Shown piece after piece: positions 1 through 6,721 of a stretch of DNA of 8,698 bases (within the stretch, counting starts at the first letter, position 1; each line of letters opens with the position of its first letter). A program made the position numbers and the translations under genes. The stretch lies in contig DDGE01000010.1 of NCBI GenBank assembly GCA_002337545.1, forward strand, positions 19,115 to 27,812. Direction: 5' to 3'. The notes under the pieces are model-generated. The model was not told the origin of the DNA. It worked only from the letters and a program-made list of their open reading frames with translations, and did not search any database. This DNA is from Phycisphaerales bacterium UBA1910 (GTDB taxonomy: Bacteria; Planctomycetota; Phycisphaerae; Phycisphaerales; UBA1924).

Positions 1-416
1 TGCGTGTGCGGCGAGTGGGGGTCGTGCTCATCGTCGCTGTGCTGATGGTGACTGCGATGCACAGCCGCCCATTGCAGGACAGATCCTTCAAACGCCATCG
101 ACCCGGAGATCGCGAGCAGCGCCTGCACAAATCGTGAGGTCTGGAAGCTCTTGTGCGTGAAGTAGCGGTGGTAGCCAACAGTGATCCCCAGCCCGCTGAT
201 CAGATACATCACAAACAGCAAGATGAGGTATGTCCAACTGAACGCCACGCCCCAGAGCAGCGAGATGGCCACAATCAACCCGATGAATGGCAGGCATACG
301 CCGATCAGGTTCACAAGCCGGACCCGCATGGGAACATGTTCCATTTCGCTATTGGCTTGTGATGAAGGTCTCGGGTCCGTAGTGACGCTCGTTGCGTCTA
401 TCGTTGTCTTGGGCAT
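1..416 (-). CDS. Membrane fatty acid (acyl-CoA/acyl-lipid) desaturase, N-terminal part
   Basis: The first 138 residues of an integral-membrane di-iron fatty acid desaturase; the rest lies beyond the left edge. Enzymes of this family insert a cis double bond into a membrane-bound fatty acyl chain, often at position 9, using O2 and an electron donor. Seen in the sequence: a polar 30-residue N-terminus, two hydrophobic segments at about residues 34-56 and 61-80, then GYHRYFTH (residues 81-88), which is the first histidine box HxxxxH, another hydrophobic stretch at 97-115, and HRSHH (120-124), the second box HxxHH, followed by the family-typical SDDEHDPHSP. The third histidine box would lie outside the window. 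The ATG at 416 is the first in frame; an ATG at 344 would remove 24 unconserved residues, and neither has a strong Shine-Dalgarno. The gene is downstream of thyA but 177 bp away, so probably a separate transcript. Family assignment is firm; substrate and regiospecificity are not visible. Confidence 0.9.
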   Translation of the reverse strand, partial: MPKTTIDATSVTTDPRPSSQANSEMEHVPMRVRLVNLIGVCLPFIGLIVAISLLWGVAFSWTYLILLFVMYLISGLGITVGYHRYFTHKSFQTSRFVQALLAISGSMAFEGSVLQWAAVHRSHHQHSDDEHDPHSPHT

Positions 417-436
417 GAATGTCTCGAAAAGTGGGG

Positions 437-451
437 TGCGTCTGCGACGCA
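437..451. repeat. Short perfect inverted repeat in the desaturase leader
   Basis: TGCGTC-TGC-GACGCA is a perfect 6-bp dyad with a 3-base centre, lying 21 bases upstream of the desaturase ATG at 416. It could form a small hairpin in the leader RNA or be an operator half-site pair. Nothing else identifies it. Confidence 0.35.
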
Positions 452-461
452 AGAGAGAGAT

Positions 462-514
462 GAGCATGTACCGTACCCGATGACGGACAGGCATGCTCGC
501 ACTACTGGTACATG
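462..514 (-). promoter_or_regulatory. Overlapping inverted repeats in the thyA-desaturase gap
   Basis: Two inverted repeats share one arm. GAGCATG (462-468) pairs with CATGCTC (492-498), and CATGTACC (465-472) pairs with GGTACATG (507-514). Because both use bases 465-468, only one can form at a time in an RNA read from the minus strand. They lie 46-98 bases upstream of the desaturase start. A leader switch or a regulator binding region is possible; repeats of 7 and 8 bp can also arise by chance. No convincing -35/-10 pair was found in this gap. Confidence 0.25.
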
Positions 515-565
515 TATGTAAGCGGCCCAGATCGTCAGAAGTGTGGAATCTGTGTGAAAGTCAGG

Positions 566-590
566 TAAAACACCCCGAAAAATGGGGGGG
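566..590 (-). terminator. Possible weak terminator after thyA
   Basis: Four bases after the thyA stop, the minus strand reads a C-run, ATTTTTC, GGGG and then TGTTTTA. This gives a 4-bp CCCC/GGGG stem with a short T-rich tail. The position is right for a rho-independent terminator, but the stem is short. Confidence 0.35.
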
Positions 591-593
591 GAC

Positions 594-1454
594 TCAAACC
601 GCAACGGCAGCTTTGATATGCGGATGTGGTGTATAGCCCTCGAGTTCGAAGTCCTCGAACCGGAAATCGAAGATCGATTTAATTTCCGGGTTGATATTCA
701 TCGTTGGCAACGCCCGATGCTCACGCGAGAGCTGCTCATCCACCTGAGGCAGATGATTCAGATAGATATGTGCGTCGCCGAGCGTGTGGATGAACGCACC
801 GGGGCGATAGCCCGTCGTCTGCGCAAGCATCATCGTCAGCAATGCGTAGGACGCGATATTGAACGGAACCCCGAGGAACAGGTCCGCAGAACGCTGGTAC
901 AGCTGGCAGTTCAGCCAGTCCGGCCCACCGTCCGTGGAGCGCTGCACATTGAACTGAAACAGGCAATGACAGGGCGGTAGTGCCATCTCATCAACCTCAC
1001 CCGGGTTCCACGCGCTCACGATGTGCCGGCGCGAGTGGGGGTTCTCTCGGAGTGCGTTTTCCAGCTTCGCGATCTGATCGACCGTCTCACCGTTGGGCAT
1101 CGCCCATGAACGCCACTGCGCCCCGTAGACCGGGCCCAGATCCCCGTTCTCATCCGCCCACTCATCCCAGATCGAGACCCCGTTTTCCTTCAGATACGCG
1201 GTGTTCGTGTCACCTCGCAGGAACCAGAGAAGCTCGTGGATGATCGATCGCAGATGAAGCTTCTTCGTCGTGACCGCGGGGAACCCGGACTGGATGCCTT
1301 TTTCGATAAACGCCTCGCGAGCTCCGGGCGCATCGTGCGAAAGGAAATACCGGCTCTGATGCCCAAAGAGGGAGATCGTGCCGACCCCGGTTCGGTCATC
1401 ACAAGGCGTGCCCTCAGAGAGCACCCGACGAAGAATCTCGTGGTACTGAATCAT
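594..1454 (-). CDS. thyA: Thymidylate synthase (ThyA)
   Basis: Makes dTMP from dUMP with 5,10-methylene-tetrahydrofolate as carbon and hydride donor, in the cytoplasm. The 286-residue product is somewhat longer than the 264-residue E. coli enzyme and carries the whole fold. DRTGVGT (20-26) holds the phosphate-binding Arg21. [11 protein letters not shown] (141-151) holds the Arg pair contributed across the dimer. MALPPCHC (157-164) contains the catalytic Cys162. [20 protein letters not shown] (187-206) is the dUMP/folate-binding stretch, HTLGDAHIY (223-231) carries the His and Tyr that contact the nucleotide, and the C-terminus IKAAVAV matches the usual folate-closing tail. The ATG at 1454 fits the family N-terminus ([12 protein letters not shown]). 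An upstream GTG at 1499 would add 15 unconserved residues, so it was not used. No Shine-Dalgarno precedes 1454; TACACT lies 8 bases before the ATG, so the mRNA may be leaderless. No dihydrofolate reductase gene, a frequent partner, is in the window. Confidence 0.97.
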   Translation of the reverse strand: MIQYHEILRRVLSEGTPCDDRTGVGTISLFGHQSRYFLSHDAPGAREAFIEKGIQSGFPAVTTKKLHLRSIIHELLWFLRGDTNTAYLKENGVSIWDEWADENGDLGPVYGAQWRSWAMPNGETVDQIAKLENALRENPHSRRHIVSAWNPGEVDEMALPPCHCLFQFNVQRSTDGGPDWLNCQLYQRSADLFLGVPFNIASYALLTMMLAQTTGYRPGAFIHTLGDAHIYLNHLPQVDEQLSREHRALPTMNINPEIKSIFDFRFEDFELEGYTPHPHIKAAVAV

Positions 1455-1530
1455 GATAACACAGTGTACACAATCGTCCCCGCCCGTGTTCCGCAACACG
1501 GTCGAAGAGCGTGTGGAATGCGAATGAGAA

Positions 1531-1557
1531 ACCGCCCAGATTCACAATCCGGGCGGT
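1531..1557 (-). terminator. Rho-independent terminator of the PEP-CTERM gene
   Basis: ACCGCCC (1531-1537) and GGGCGGT (1551-1557) form a 7-bp GC stem. It continues through one G-T wobble and four more pairs to a 3-base loop. On the minus strand the stem is followed by TTTCTCATTC. It begins 27 bases past the stop of the PEP-CTERM gene and sits upstream of thyA, so it separates the two. The tail on the plus strand (CTTTG) is poorer, so the minus orientation is preferred. Confidence 0.75.
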
Positions 1558-1583
1558 CTTTGAAGTGTTTTCAGGGAATCAAC

Positions 1584-2393
1584 TTATCGACGCCGATGCG
1601 AGCAAATCACGCCTGCGAAACCGAGCATCGCGAGACTCGACGGCGCTGGGATGCGGAACACCTGGGTGTTCGCCGCCCCAAGCAGGCTTCCTTGGAATCC
1701 GCTCAGATTCCCATAGAGCGAGGTTGCGCCCGTGCTGGAATCAAAGGTGTACAGCCCACCGTGATCATCGAGCAAAAAGAGATCTGATCCCAGTTCGAGA
1801 AATGACACGACACCGATTTCGACATCGAACACTTCGATCTCGTGACCGCTCGCAGAGTTGAACAGCGTGATGCTCTCATTCCCATAATCCGCACCGAGCA
1901 TCCTGTTGGGCGCGATCTCCTGATGATCAAAGAACAACCCAGAGACGGTCGCCTGTATGTCGGCTAACTCCGTGAAGGAATCCGTAAAGGGATCGAATGC
2001 GGCACCGATGTAATCATTGAGCTCAGGGCCGAGTCGTCGAACCGACATGAAGATGTCGCCCTGCTGACGCCCAGAGAACCCAGAAGTAAAGAAGACATCG
2101 TCCTCGCCCTCATAATCCGCGATATCGAAGACCACAGACTCCGTACCGGTCGTCATGTTGTATTCAATCAGCTGATCGGTCACATTCGCGAGCATTTTGT
2201 TGCCGCCCGTGAAGATGATGTCATTGATCGCCATGCCGCCCTGAATCTGATAGATCTCAGTCGCGGCGAGACTCGCACCATCAACAGAGTAAATCCGCCC
2301 GTCTGCACCCGCGACATAAAAATCCGAGATCCCAGCGTGTGCCATCCCGCAAGCCCCGAGAAGGACCGCGCACCAAACCTGTTTCTTCATCAT
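1584..2393 (-). CDS. Secreted PEP-CTERM (Pro-Ala-Pro type) sorting-signal protein
   Basis: A 269-residue exported protein of unknown function. Residues 1-20 are a signal peptide: MMKK, a hydrophobic core, and AHA before Gly21. The last 22 residues form a PEP-CTERM-like tail: PAPSSL (249-254), a hydrophobic segment (about 254-264), and terminal Arg267-269. In this class an exosortase is thought to recognise the tail and process the protein at the membrane for surface display or release. The mature region has recurring short beta-strand-like units (for example YVAGADGRIYSVDG, QLIEYNMTTGTE, GGLYTFDSSTG), suggesting a small beta-propeller-like fold. It is acidic and Cys-poor after the signal peptide. 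Start chosen: ATG at 2393, 9 bases after GGGAG. The frame stays open upstream to 2468, but that would bury the signal peptide. A promoter-like sequence lies just upstream and a strong terminator follows, so it is probably monocistronic. No exosortase is in the window. Confidence 0.85.
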   Translation of the reverse strand: MMKKQVWCAVLLGACGMAHAGISDFYVAGADGRIYSVDGASLAATEIYQIQGGMAINDIIFTGGNKMLANVTDQLIEYNMTTGTESVVFDIADYEGEDDVFFTSGFSGRQQGDIFMSVRRLGPELNDYIGAAFDPFTDSFTELADIQATVSGLFFDHQEIAPNRMLGADYGNESITLFNSASGHEIEVFDVEIGVVSFLELGSDLFLLDDHGGLYTFDSSTGATSLYGNLSGFQGSLLGAANTQVFRIPAPSSLAMLGFAGVICSHRRR

Positions 2394-2406
2394 GTCGTAC
2401 CACTCC

Positions 2407-2445
2407 CATATTGATTGAATTAAAAATCCGCCCCCATTCAATATG
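2407..2445. repeat. Inverted repeat over the PEP-CTERM gene promoter/leader
   Basis: ATTGAAT (2414-2420) and ATTCAAT (2436-2442) are perfect 7-bp inverted copies around a 15-base spacer. With a 4-base bulge the pairing extends to CATATTG (2407-2413) against the outer CAATATG (2439-2445). The repeat overlaps the candidate -10 box and abuts the Shine-Dalgarno (2403-2407). If the promoter call is right, the distal arm lies at or before the transcription start, so an operator is more likely than an RNA hairpin. Confidence 0.4.
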
Positions 2446-2468
2446 TAGGCGAACTGAATCTGTTCCAA
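2440..2468 (-). promoter_or_regulatory. Candidate sigma70-type promoter for the PEP-CTERM gene
   Basis: On the minus strand TTGGAA (2468-2463) and CATATT (2445-2440) are 17 bp apart, each matching 4 of 6 consensus bases. This AT-rich patch stands out in a GC-rich region, in the 107-bp gap between the peptidase stop and the PEP-CTERM start. It is a pattern match only. Confidence 0.35.
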
Positions 2469-2500
2469 TAAAATTGGTAACCGTTAGATAAATTCCGGTC

Positions 2501-4246
2501 TTATTCGGGCAGCTTGTCCATTTCAGTCTGCACGCGCTCGACCAGACGCCCAACGGTTTCGTCGCCGAAGTCAAACGGCAGACCCGCGGCTTCGAACAGC
2601 TGAGGCAGGGGCTTGGACCCTCCCAGACGCATCGATTTCTTGTAGGCCGCCAGCGCCGCCTCTTCGCCCTGCTCCAGGCTGATCAGCCAGATACCCAGTG
2701 CGCCCAGCTGCGCGATCCCGTACTCGATGTAGTAGAACGGAACACCGAACAGATGCCCCTGGCGTTGCCAGACATGCTTGCGCTCCTCATCGAGCCCATC
2801 CCAGCTCACCCTGTGCCCCTGGTGCCCGAATCGGTTCTCGAGATCCAGCCACGCCTGGGCGCGTTCCTCGCGAGAGTGTGTCGGGTTCGCATAGACCCAA
2901 TGCTGGAAGGCGTCGATCGTCGCAATCCATGGGAGCAGCCCGATGCTGCCCTCGAGCTGCTTGCGACGGGCACGGTTCGCGTCTTCCTCGTTCGGGTAGA
3001 ACGCGTCCCAGTAGGGCATCGTGAGCAGTTCCATACTCATCGATGCGACCTCGGCATACTCCAGCGGGGCGCTGCGATACCACACATACGGCTCGTCCTT
3101 GCAGTACATCGCATGGAACGCGTGCCCGGCTTCGTGAACCATCGTTTCCACATCGCGATGCTGACCCGCGGCGTTCATGAAGATGAACGGGAGCTTCGAT
3201 CGATCGCGGAAGTACAGGTACCCTCCGGGGGCCTTGCCCTTGCGCGAGTCGAGATCGAGCATCGCGCCGTTTGCGGTGCCGCTGGTGTTCGACCCGTCAC
3301 CCATGCTCGCGAAGAACTGACTGAGCTCGGGGCTGAGTTTGTCAAAGACCTTCTGGGACTTGCCCACCAGGTCTTTGCCGCCTTGGAATGGTTCGAGCGC
3401 CGGACGGTTCTTCGGATCAACCGCCAAGTCCCAGGGGCGCAGCTCCTCAAGGTCGAGCTGTTCCTTCCGGGTCGCGTCGAGCTTCGCGACGAAGGGCATC
3501 ACATGCTTCTCAACCGCGTCGTGAAACTCGCTGCACATCTCGGGGGTGTAATCGAATCGATGCTTGCTCTTGAACGCGTAACCGATGAAGTTCTCAAAGC
3601 CGGCGTTCGCTGCGACTTTCTGGCGCTTCTGCACCATCTCGTCATAGATCGAGCTGATCTTCTCGGCATCCTCGAGGCGGCGCTTGGCAACCTTCCGCCA
3701 GGCTTCTTCACGCACCGTCCGATCAGCCGATTCGAAGTACTTGCCCATCATCGGCATCGTCTTTTCTTCGCCGTCATGCTCGACCGTCATCGCGCCGCAG
3801 ATCTTGTCGTACTCCTGATCGAGCTGGGCAAGCTCCGTCTCGATGGAAACATTTTCCGGGCGGAACAGATCGACATCGGCCGCGGTGTCGCGGAAGAGCA
3901 CCTCATACCGTTCGCCCGTCAAGCCGTGCTGCTCGCACAGCGCCTTCATCTTCTTGTCGAGCTCGAAGCTCACGGGCTTGACCTTGGGGACCACCGTTGT
4001 GATAAACGATGTGTACGCCGCCTGCTTGTCCTCATCACCCGTATCGCAGGTCATATCGATGTAGGTGTTCGCACCCGACTCACCGATCGCCGCCTCGAGC
4101 TCGCTGCGATCGAGAATCCATCGCTCAAGCTCTTCCTTCGAGTTGACTTCACGCTCCAGAAGCTTGTTCAGCAGCGGCTCGATGTTCTCCCATTTCGTTC
4201 CATCAAGAACCTCGGGAACAAAGTCGGTCGTCTGGATCGTCGTCAT
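2501..4246 (-). CDS. M3-family zinc oligoendopeptidase (PepF-like)
   Basis: A 581-residue cytoplasmic metallopeptidase that cleaves short peptides, probably in peptide recycling. The zinc site is seen directly: HEAGH (371-375) gives ligands His371 and His375 and catalytic Glu372, and Glu399 in LEYAEVASMSME sits 28 residues after the first His, the expected place for the third ligand. Downstream, GHLFGVPFYYIEYGIAQLG (497-515) matches the conserved His/Tyr-rich segment that M3 enzymes use to bind substrate and stabilise the transition state. The N-terminal half is helical and charged, as in oligoendopeptidase F, and the length fits that group. There is no signal peptide or membrane segment. Start: ATG at 4246, six bases after CGGAG; the TTG just before it at 4249 is spaced less well. 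It follows the nucleotidyltransferase by 74 bp with no clear terminator between, so read-through from the gpsA operon is possible. Cleavage specificity is not visible. Confidence 0.93.
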   Translation of the reverse strand: MTTIQTTDFVPEVLDGTKWENIEPLLNKLLEREVNSKEELERWILDRSELEAAIGESGANTYIDMTCDTGDEDKQAAYTSFITTVVPKVKPVSFELDKKMKALCEQHGLTGERYEVLFRDTAADVDLFRPENVSIETELAQLDQEYDKICGAMTVEHDGEEKTMPMMGKYFESADRTVREEAWRKVAKRRLEDAEKISSIYDEMVQKRQKVAANAGFENFIGYAFKSKHRFDYTPEMCSEFHDAVEKHVMPFVAKLDATRKEQLDLEELRPWDLAVDPKNRPALEPFQGGKDLVGKSQKVFDKLSPELSQFFASMGDGSNTSGTANGAMLDLDSRKGKAPGGYLYFRDRSKLPFIFMNAAGQHRDVETMVHEAGHAFHAMYCKDEPYVWYRSAPLEYAEVASMSMELLTMPYWDAFYPNEEDANRARRKQLEGSIGLLPWIATIDAFQHWVYANPTHSREERAQAWLDLENRFGHQGHRVSWDGLDEERKHVWQRQGHLFGVPFYYIEYGIAQLGALGIWLISLEQGEEAALAAYKKSMRLGGSKPLPQLFEAAGLPFDFGDETVGRLVERVQTEMDKLPE

Positions 4247-4252
4247 CAATCA

Positions 4253-4257
4253 CTCCG
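4253..4257 (-). promoter_or_regulatory. Ribosome binding site of the M3 peptidase
   Basis: CGGAG on the minus strand, 6 bases before the ATG at 4246. The spacing favours this ATG over the adjacent in-frame TTG at 4249. Confidence 0.7.
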
Positions 4258-4320
4258 TTGTTGTGTCTGCAGGCGCGAGTCTTTCCGCGCACGCGGGGGT
4301 ATTCAGTATTTCATTTCATT

Positions 4321-5544
4321 CTATGCGGATTTTCCGGCCAGTTCCCGCGCCAGATCCAGCGCCGAATACATATCAGAAACCCGTCCCTCCAGCTGCGCGT
4401 CGTACACCGAGTCAAGAATCTCACGGAATCGTGGCCCCGACTCAACCCCGATCTCGATCAGGTCACGCCCATCAATCAGGGGTGCAGGATTGAGCCCTTC
4501 CTCAGATTCCGCCCACGCGTTCAGTTCCACCGCGATCTCGTTGGAGTGCGATGAATCCTTCGCCGCGCACAACGCCGCGTACAGAAGCATCCCATCGCTC
4601 GCGTGCTCCCGCGATCCCAGTCGACGCTTCTGCGCAACGCTCATCGAGTCCCAATCCAGATGCATCGCGCGTGTGATCTCCAGAATCGAGCGCATCGCGT
4701 CTCGGTCCGTATTCGAGAGATCCAGCCGAGCGCGGTAGTGAGCGCAGATCTCCATCGGGTCATCGTCGATCCCGTGCCCAAGCCCGAGCGCGAGCGATGC
4801 CAGCGCCAGGCCATAGGAAACGCGTTGGCCCAGATGCTCCATGACAAAGGGATCGAACGAGCATGCGCCGCCGAAGATCGCGTCGTCGAGCCCCAGCTCA
4901 TCGATCATCACACAAGCATCGACACGCGAAGGATGCAGGAGCATGCGTCGGATTTCTTCGCCGATGCGCTCGATGGATACCCCGCGCAGATCGAGCGCGT
5001 GCCGACGGATCGCGTCGCGGGTCCCTTCCTCGATCGTCAGCCCGTACCGCGCGGCGAAACGCACCGCACGCAGGGCGCGAAGGTGGTCTTCCTGCAATCG
5101 CTTGTCCGGATCGCCCACGGCTCGCAGCAAACGAGCTTTGATATCCTCCTGCCCGCCCACGAAATCGATCACCCGATCGCCATCCGGATCGAGGAACAGT
5201 GCATTGATGGTGAAATCGCGCCGTTGGGCATCACGCTCGGGAGACGAAAACTCGATCGAGTCCGGTCGTCGCGCATCGGAGTACACGCCGTCGGATCGAA
5301 AAGTCGCGACCTCGATCGTGGCACCGAAGTCCCGAACAAGGATGACGCCAAAGGCCGCACCGACCAAGGCGGTCTTGCGGAAGTACGCTTGGATCTGCTC
5401 CGGGCGTGCGTCGGTCGCGACATCGAAGTCCTTGGGTTCGTGATCGAGGAGCATGTCACGCACGCACCCTCCCGCGAGGTACGCGACATGATCGCGCCCG
5501 CGGAGCACCTCGATGACCCGAACCGCTGCGTCGCGCTCATTCAC
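4321..5544 (-). CDS. CCA tRNA nucleotidyltransferase / poly(A) polymerase family protein
   Basis: A 407-residue class II nucleotidyltransferase of the family that adds or repairs the CCA end of tRNA; some members instead add poly(A) to RNA 3' ends. Visible motifs in order: GGCVRD (25-30) and DFD (39-41), whose two Asp bind the catalytic metals; RRDFTINAL (108-116); EDHLRALRAVRFAARYGL (152-169), covering the nucleotide-selecting arginine region; and the ERIGEEIRRML helix (192-202). The C-terminal part is helical and ends with PLIDGRDLIEIGV (355-367) and YDAQLEGRV (381-389), segments often seen in this family. There is no HD phosphohydrolase domain. Start: GTG at 5544, 8 bases after AGAGGAG; its GTGA overlaps the gpsA stop, so translation is probably coupled. 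An ATG at 5540 is out of frame. Family call firm; CCA addition is preferred because it is essential and no second copy is seen here, but poly(A) or partial (CC or A) addition cannot be excluded. Confidence 0.9.
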   Translation of the reverse strand: MNERDAAVRVIEVLRGRDHVAYLAGGCVRDMLLDHEPKDFDVATDARPEQIQAYFRKTALVGAAFGVILVRDFGATIEVATFRSDGVYSDARRPDSIEFSSPERDAQRRDFTINALFLDPDGDRVIDFVGGQEDIKARLLRAVGDPDKRLQEDHLRALRAVRFAARYGLTIEEGTRDAIRRHALDLRGVSIERIGEEIRRMLLHPSRVDACVMIDELGLDDAIFGGACSFDPFVMEHLGQRVSYGLALASLALGLGHGIDDDPMEICAHYRARLDLSNTDRDAMRSILEITRAMHLDWDSMSVAQKRRLGSREHASDGMLLYAALCAAKDSSHSNEIAVELNAWAESEEGLNPAPLIDGRDLIEIGVESGPRFREILDSVYDAQLEGRVSDMYSALDLARELAGKSA

Positions 5545-6617
5545 CCGATCTGCTCCTCTCGCAGCTCGCGGCTCATCAGCATCCCGATCGCATCCACCGG
5601 ATCCAGGTGTTCAAAGAGGACAGCGTGCACCGCGTCCGTGATCGGCATATCCACCCTGTATTTCTTGGCCAGATCCACGACCGACTCCGTGGTCGCGACG
5701 CCCTCGACAACGCACATCGCGTCACGCAGATACTGATCGAGCTTCACGCCCTTCCCCAGCGCCTCGCCGCAGGACCTGTTCCGGCCCTCCGGGCTGAAGC
5801 ATGTCGTTGCCAGGTCGCCAACACCCGCGATCCCGAAGAAAGTCTGCGTCTGAGCACCCATCGCGGCACCCAGGCGGCTGATCTCGGCGTTCCCACGCGC
5901 GAGCAGGGCGCTCTTGGCGTTGAACCCCGCGCCAAGCCCATCAATGATTCCCGCCGCGATCGCGATCACATTCTTTGCTGCGCCGGCCAGCTCAACGCCG
6001 AGCAGATCCGGGTTGGTGTAGATCCGGAGCCAGCTCGTAGAGAACAACTGCTGGATCTCCTCCGCGAAGCCCGGATGGTCAGACGCGGCAGCCATCGTCG
6101 CCGGCTTGCACTGGGCCAGCTCGCTCGCAATCGCAGGCCCCGACATACAGCCCAACGCACGCGGTTTCCCGTCCGGGTCATCGCCAAGCACATCCGCGAT
6201 GATCTGCGTCGGGCGAAGGAGCGTCCCGTTCTCGATCCCTTTGGCAACGCTGATCACGCGTGCTTCCGGGGGTGCAAACTCGCGAATCCGTTCCCAGGCT
6301 CCGCGTATGAACTGCACCGGGATAGCGCACACAATCACATCCGCATCTCGGAAAGCATCCTCGTCGCGGATCGCCACGCGGACCGAGTCGGGCAGCACAA
6401 AGCCGGGCAACCGCTCACTCCTGCGCGTCTGGGAGAGCGCCCCATTCTCGTCCTCGTCGTGCCCCCACATCGTCACACGAGCCCTCGGAGAGTCCCCGGA
6501 GCCACCCGGATCAGGAATCGCCAACGCACCAGCGCAGACGAGCCCCATCTGCCCAATCCCCATAATTGTGACCCGTGGGCCCAAGTTGTCGTTCTTGCGC
6601 GATGCTGCTGCTGTCAT
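5541..6617 (-). CDS. gpsA: NAD(P)-dependent glycerol-3-phosphate dehydrogenase
   Basis: Reduces dihydroxyacetone phosphate to sn-glycerol 3-phosphate, the backbone for phospholipids; cytoplasmic. The 358-residue product has the two-domain GpsA layout. MGIGQMG (19-25) is the dinucleotide-binding glycine loop, with Met-Gly in place of the more usual small residues at its end. SVAKGIE (123-129) and MSGPAIASELA (158-168) match the conserved Rossmann-domain segments. GVELAGAAKNVIAIAAGI (207-224) carries the catalytic Lys215. NAKSALLARGNAEISRLG (233-250) and GVGDLATTCFSPEGRNRS (265-282) hold Asp268 and the Arg/Asn that bind the substrate phosphate. An acidic, Gly/Pro-rich insertion at about 34-58 follows the first strand. 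Start: ATG at 6617, 7 bases after GGAG; the ATG at 6623 is only one base from that SD and a TTG at 6641 is further off. It is the first gene of the minus-strand run and overlaps the next by 4 bp. Confidence 0.95.
   Translation of the reverse strand: MTAAASRKNDNLGPRVTIMGIGQMGLVCAGALAIPDPGGSGDSPRARVTMWGHDEDENGALSQTRRSERLPGFVLPDSVRVAIRDEDAFRDADVIVCAIPVQFIRGAWERIREFAPPEARVISVAKGIENGTLLRPTQIIADVLGDDPDGKPRALGCMSGPAIASELAQCKPATMAAASDHPGFAEEIQQLFSTSWLRIYTNPDLLGVELAGAAKNVIAIAAGIIDGLGAGFNAKSALLARGNAEISRLGAAMGAQTQTFFGIAGVGDLATTCFSPEGRNRSCGEALGKGVKLDQYLRDAMCVVEGVATTESVVDLAKKYRVDMPITDAVHAVLFEHLDPVDAIGMLMSRELREEQIG
5553..5559 (-). promoter_or_regulatory. Ribosome binding site inside gpsA for the nucleotidyltransferase
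   Basis: AGAGGAG on the minus strand, within the last gpsA codons and 8 bases before GTG 5544. It decides the GTG start and supports translational coupling through the GTGA overlap. Confidence 0.8.
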
Positions 6618-6624
6618 GCCCATA

Positions 6625-6628
6625 CTCC
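6625..6628 (-). promoter_or_regulatory. Ribosome binding site of gpsA
   Basis: GGAG on the minus strand, 7 bases before ATG 6617 and only 1 base before ATG 6623. This is the reason the shorter start was chosen. Confidence 0.65.
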
Positions 6629-6652
6629 AAATCAATCGCAAATCCGAGCATT

Positions 6653-6666
6653 CCTCGCCCGAACCT
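6653..6666. repeat. 14-bp direct repeat, copy 1
   Basis: CCTCGCCCGAACCT, identical to the copy at 6697-6710. The start-to-start distance is 44 bp, close to four helical turns. It lies in the gap between gpsA and the divergent metal ATPase, on the gpsA leader side. Confidence 0.6.
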
Positions 6667-6696
6667 ATCGCGGAAAGCGTGCGTACAACCCATCAA

Positions 6697-6710
6697 CCTC
6701 GCCCGAACCT
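6697..6710. repeat. 14-bp direct repeat, copy 2
   Basis: The second perfect copy of CCTCGCCCGAACCT. It lies just downstream of the candidate gpsA -10 box, so both copies would be inside the gpsA leader if that promoter is real. Confidence 0.6.
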
Positions 6711-6721
6711 TCACCGGACAC

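Noticed and set aside
1455..1499. In-frame GTG extension of thyA
   Set aside because: It adds 15 residues not found in the ThyA family, and the family-typical N-terminus begins at ATG 1454.
1236..1861. Overlapping plus-strand open frames across thyA, its terminator and the PEP-CTERM gene
   Set aside because: They run through a terminator hairpin and opposite two recognised genes, with no motif of their own.
2394..2468. In-frame N-terminal extension of the PEP-CTERM protein
   Set aside because: It would place 25 residues before a clean signal peptide, and it covers the candidate promoter and SD.
4270..4291. GCGCG/CGCGC hairpin between the nucleotidyltransferase and the peptidase as a terminator
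   Set aside because: It has only a 5-bp stem and no T-run after it on the minus strand, so it is not convincing as a terminator.
2753..4738. A 661-codon open frame on the plus strand, antisense to the peptidase and the nucleotidyltransferase
   Set aside because: It lies opposite two genes with complete family motifs and crosses their intergenic gap. Its product has no recognisable domain and an Arg/Leu/Val-heavy make-up typical of the antisense of GC-rich genes.
4603..5736. A 377-codon open frame on the plus strand
   Set aside because: Antisense to the nucleotidyltransferase and the end of gpsA, both well supported. No family signature was seen.
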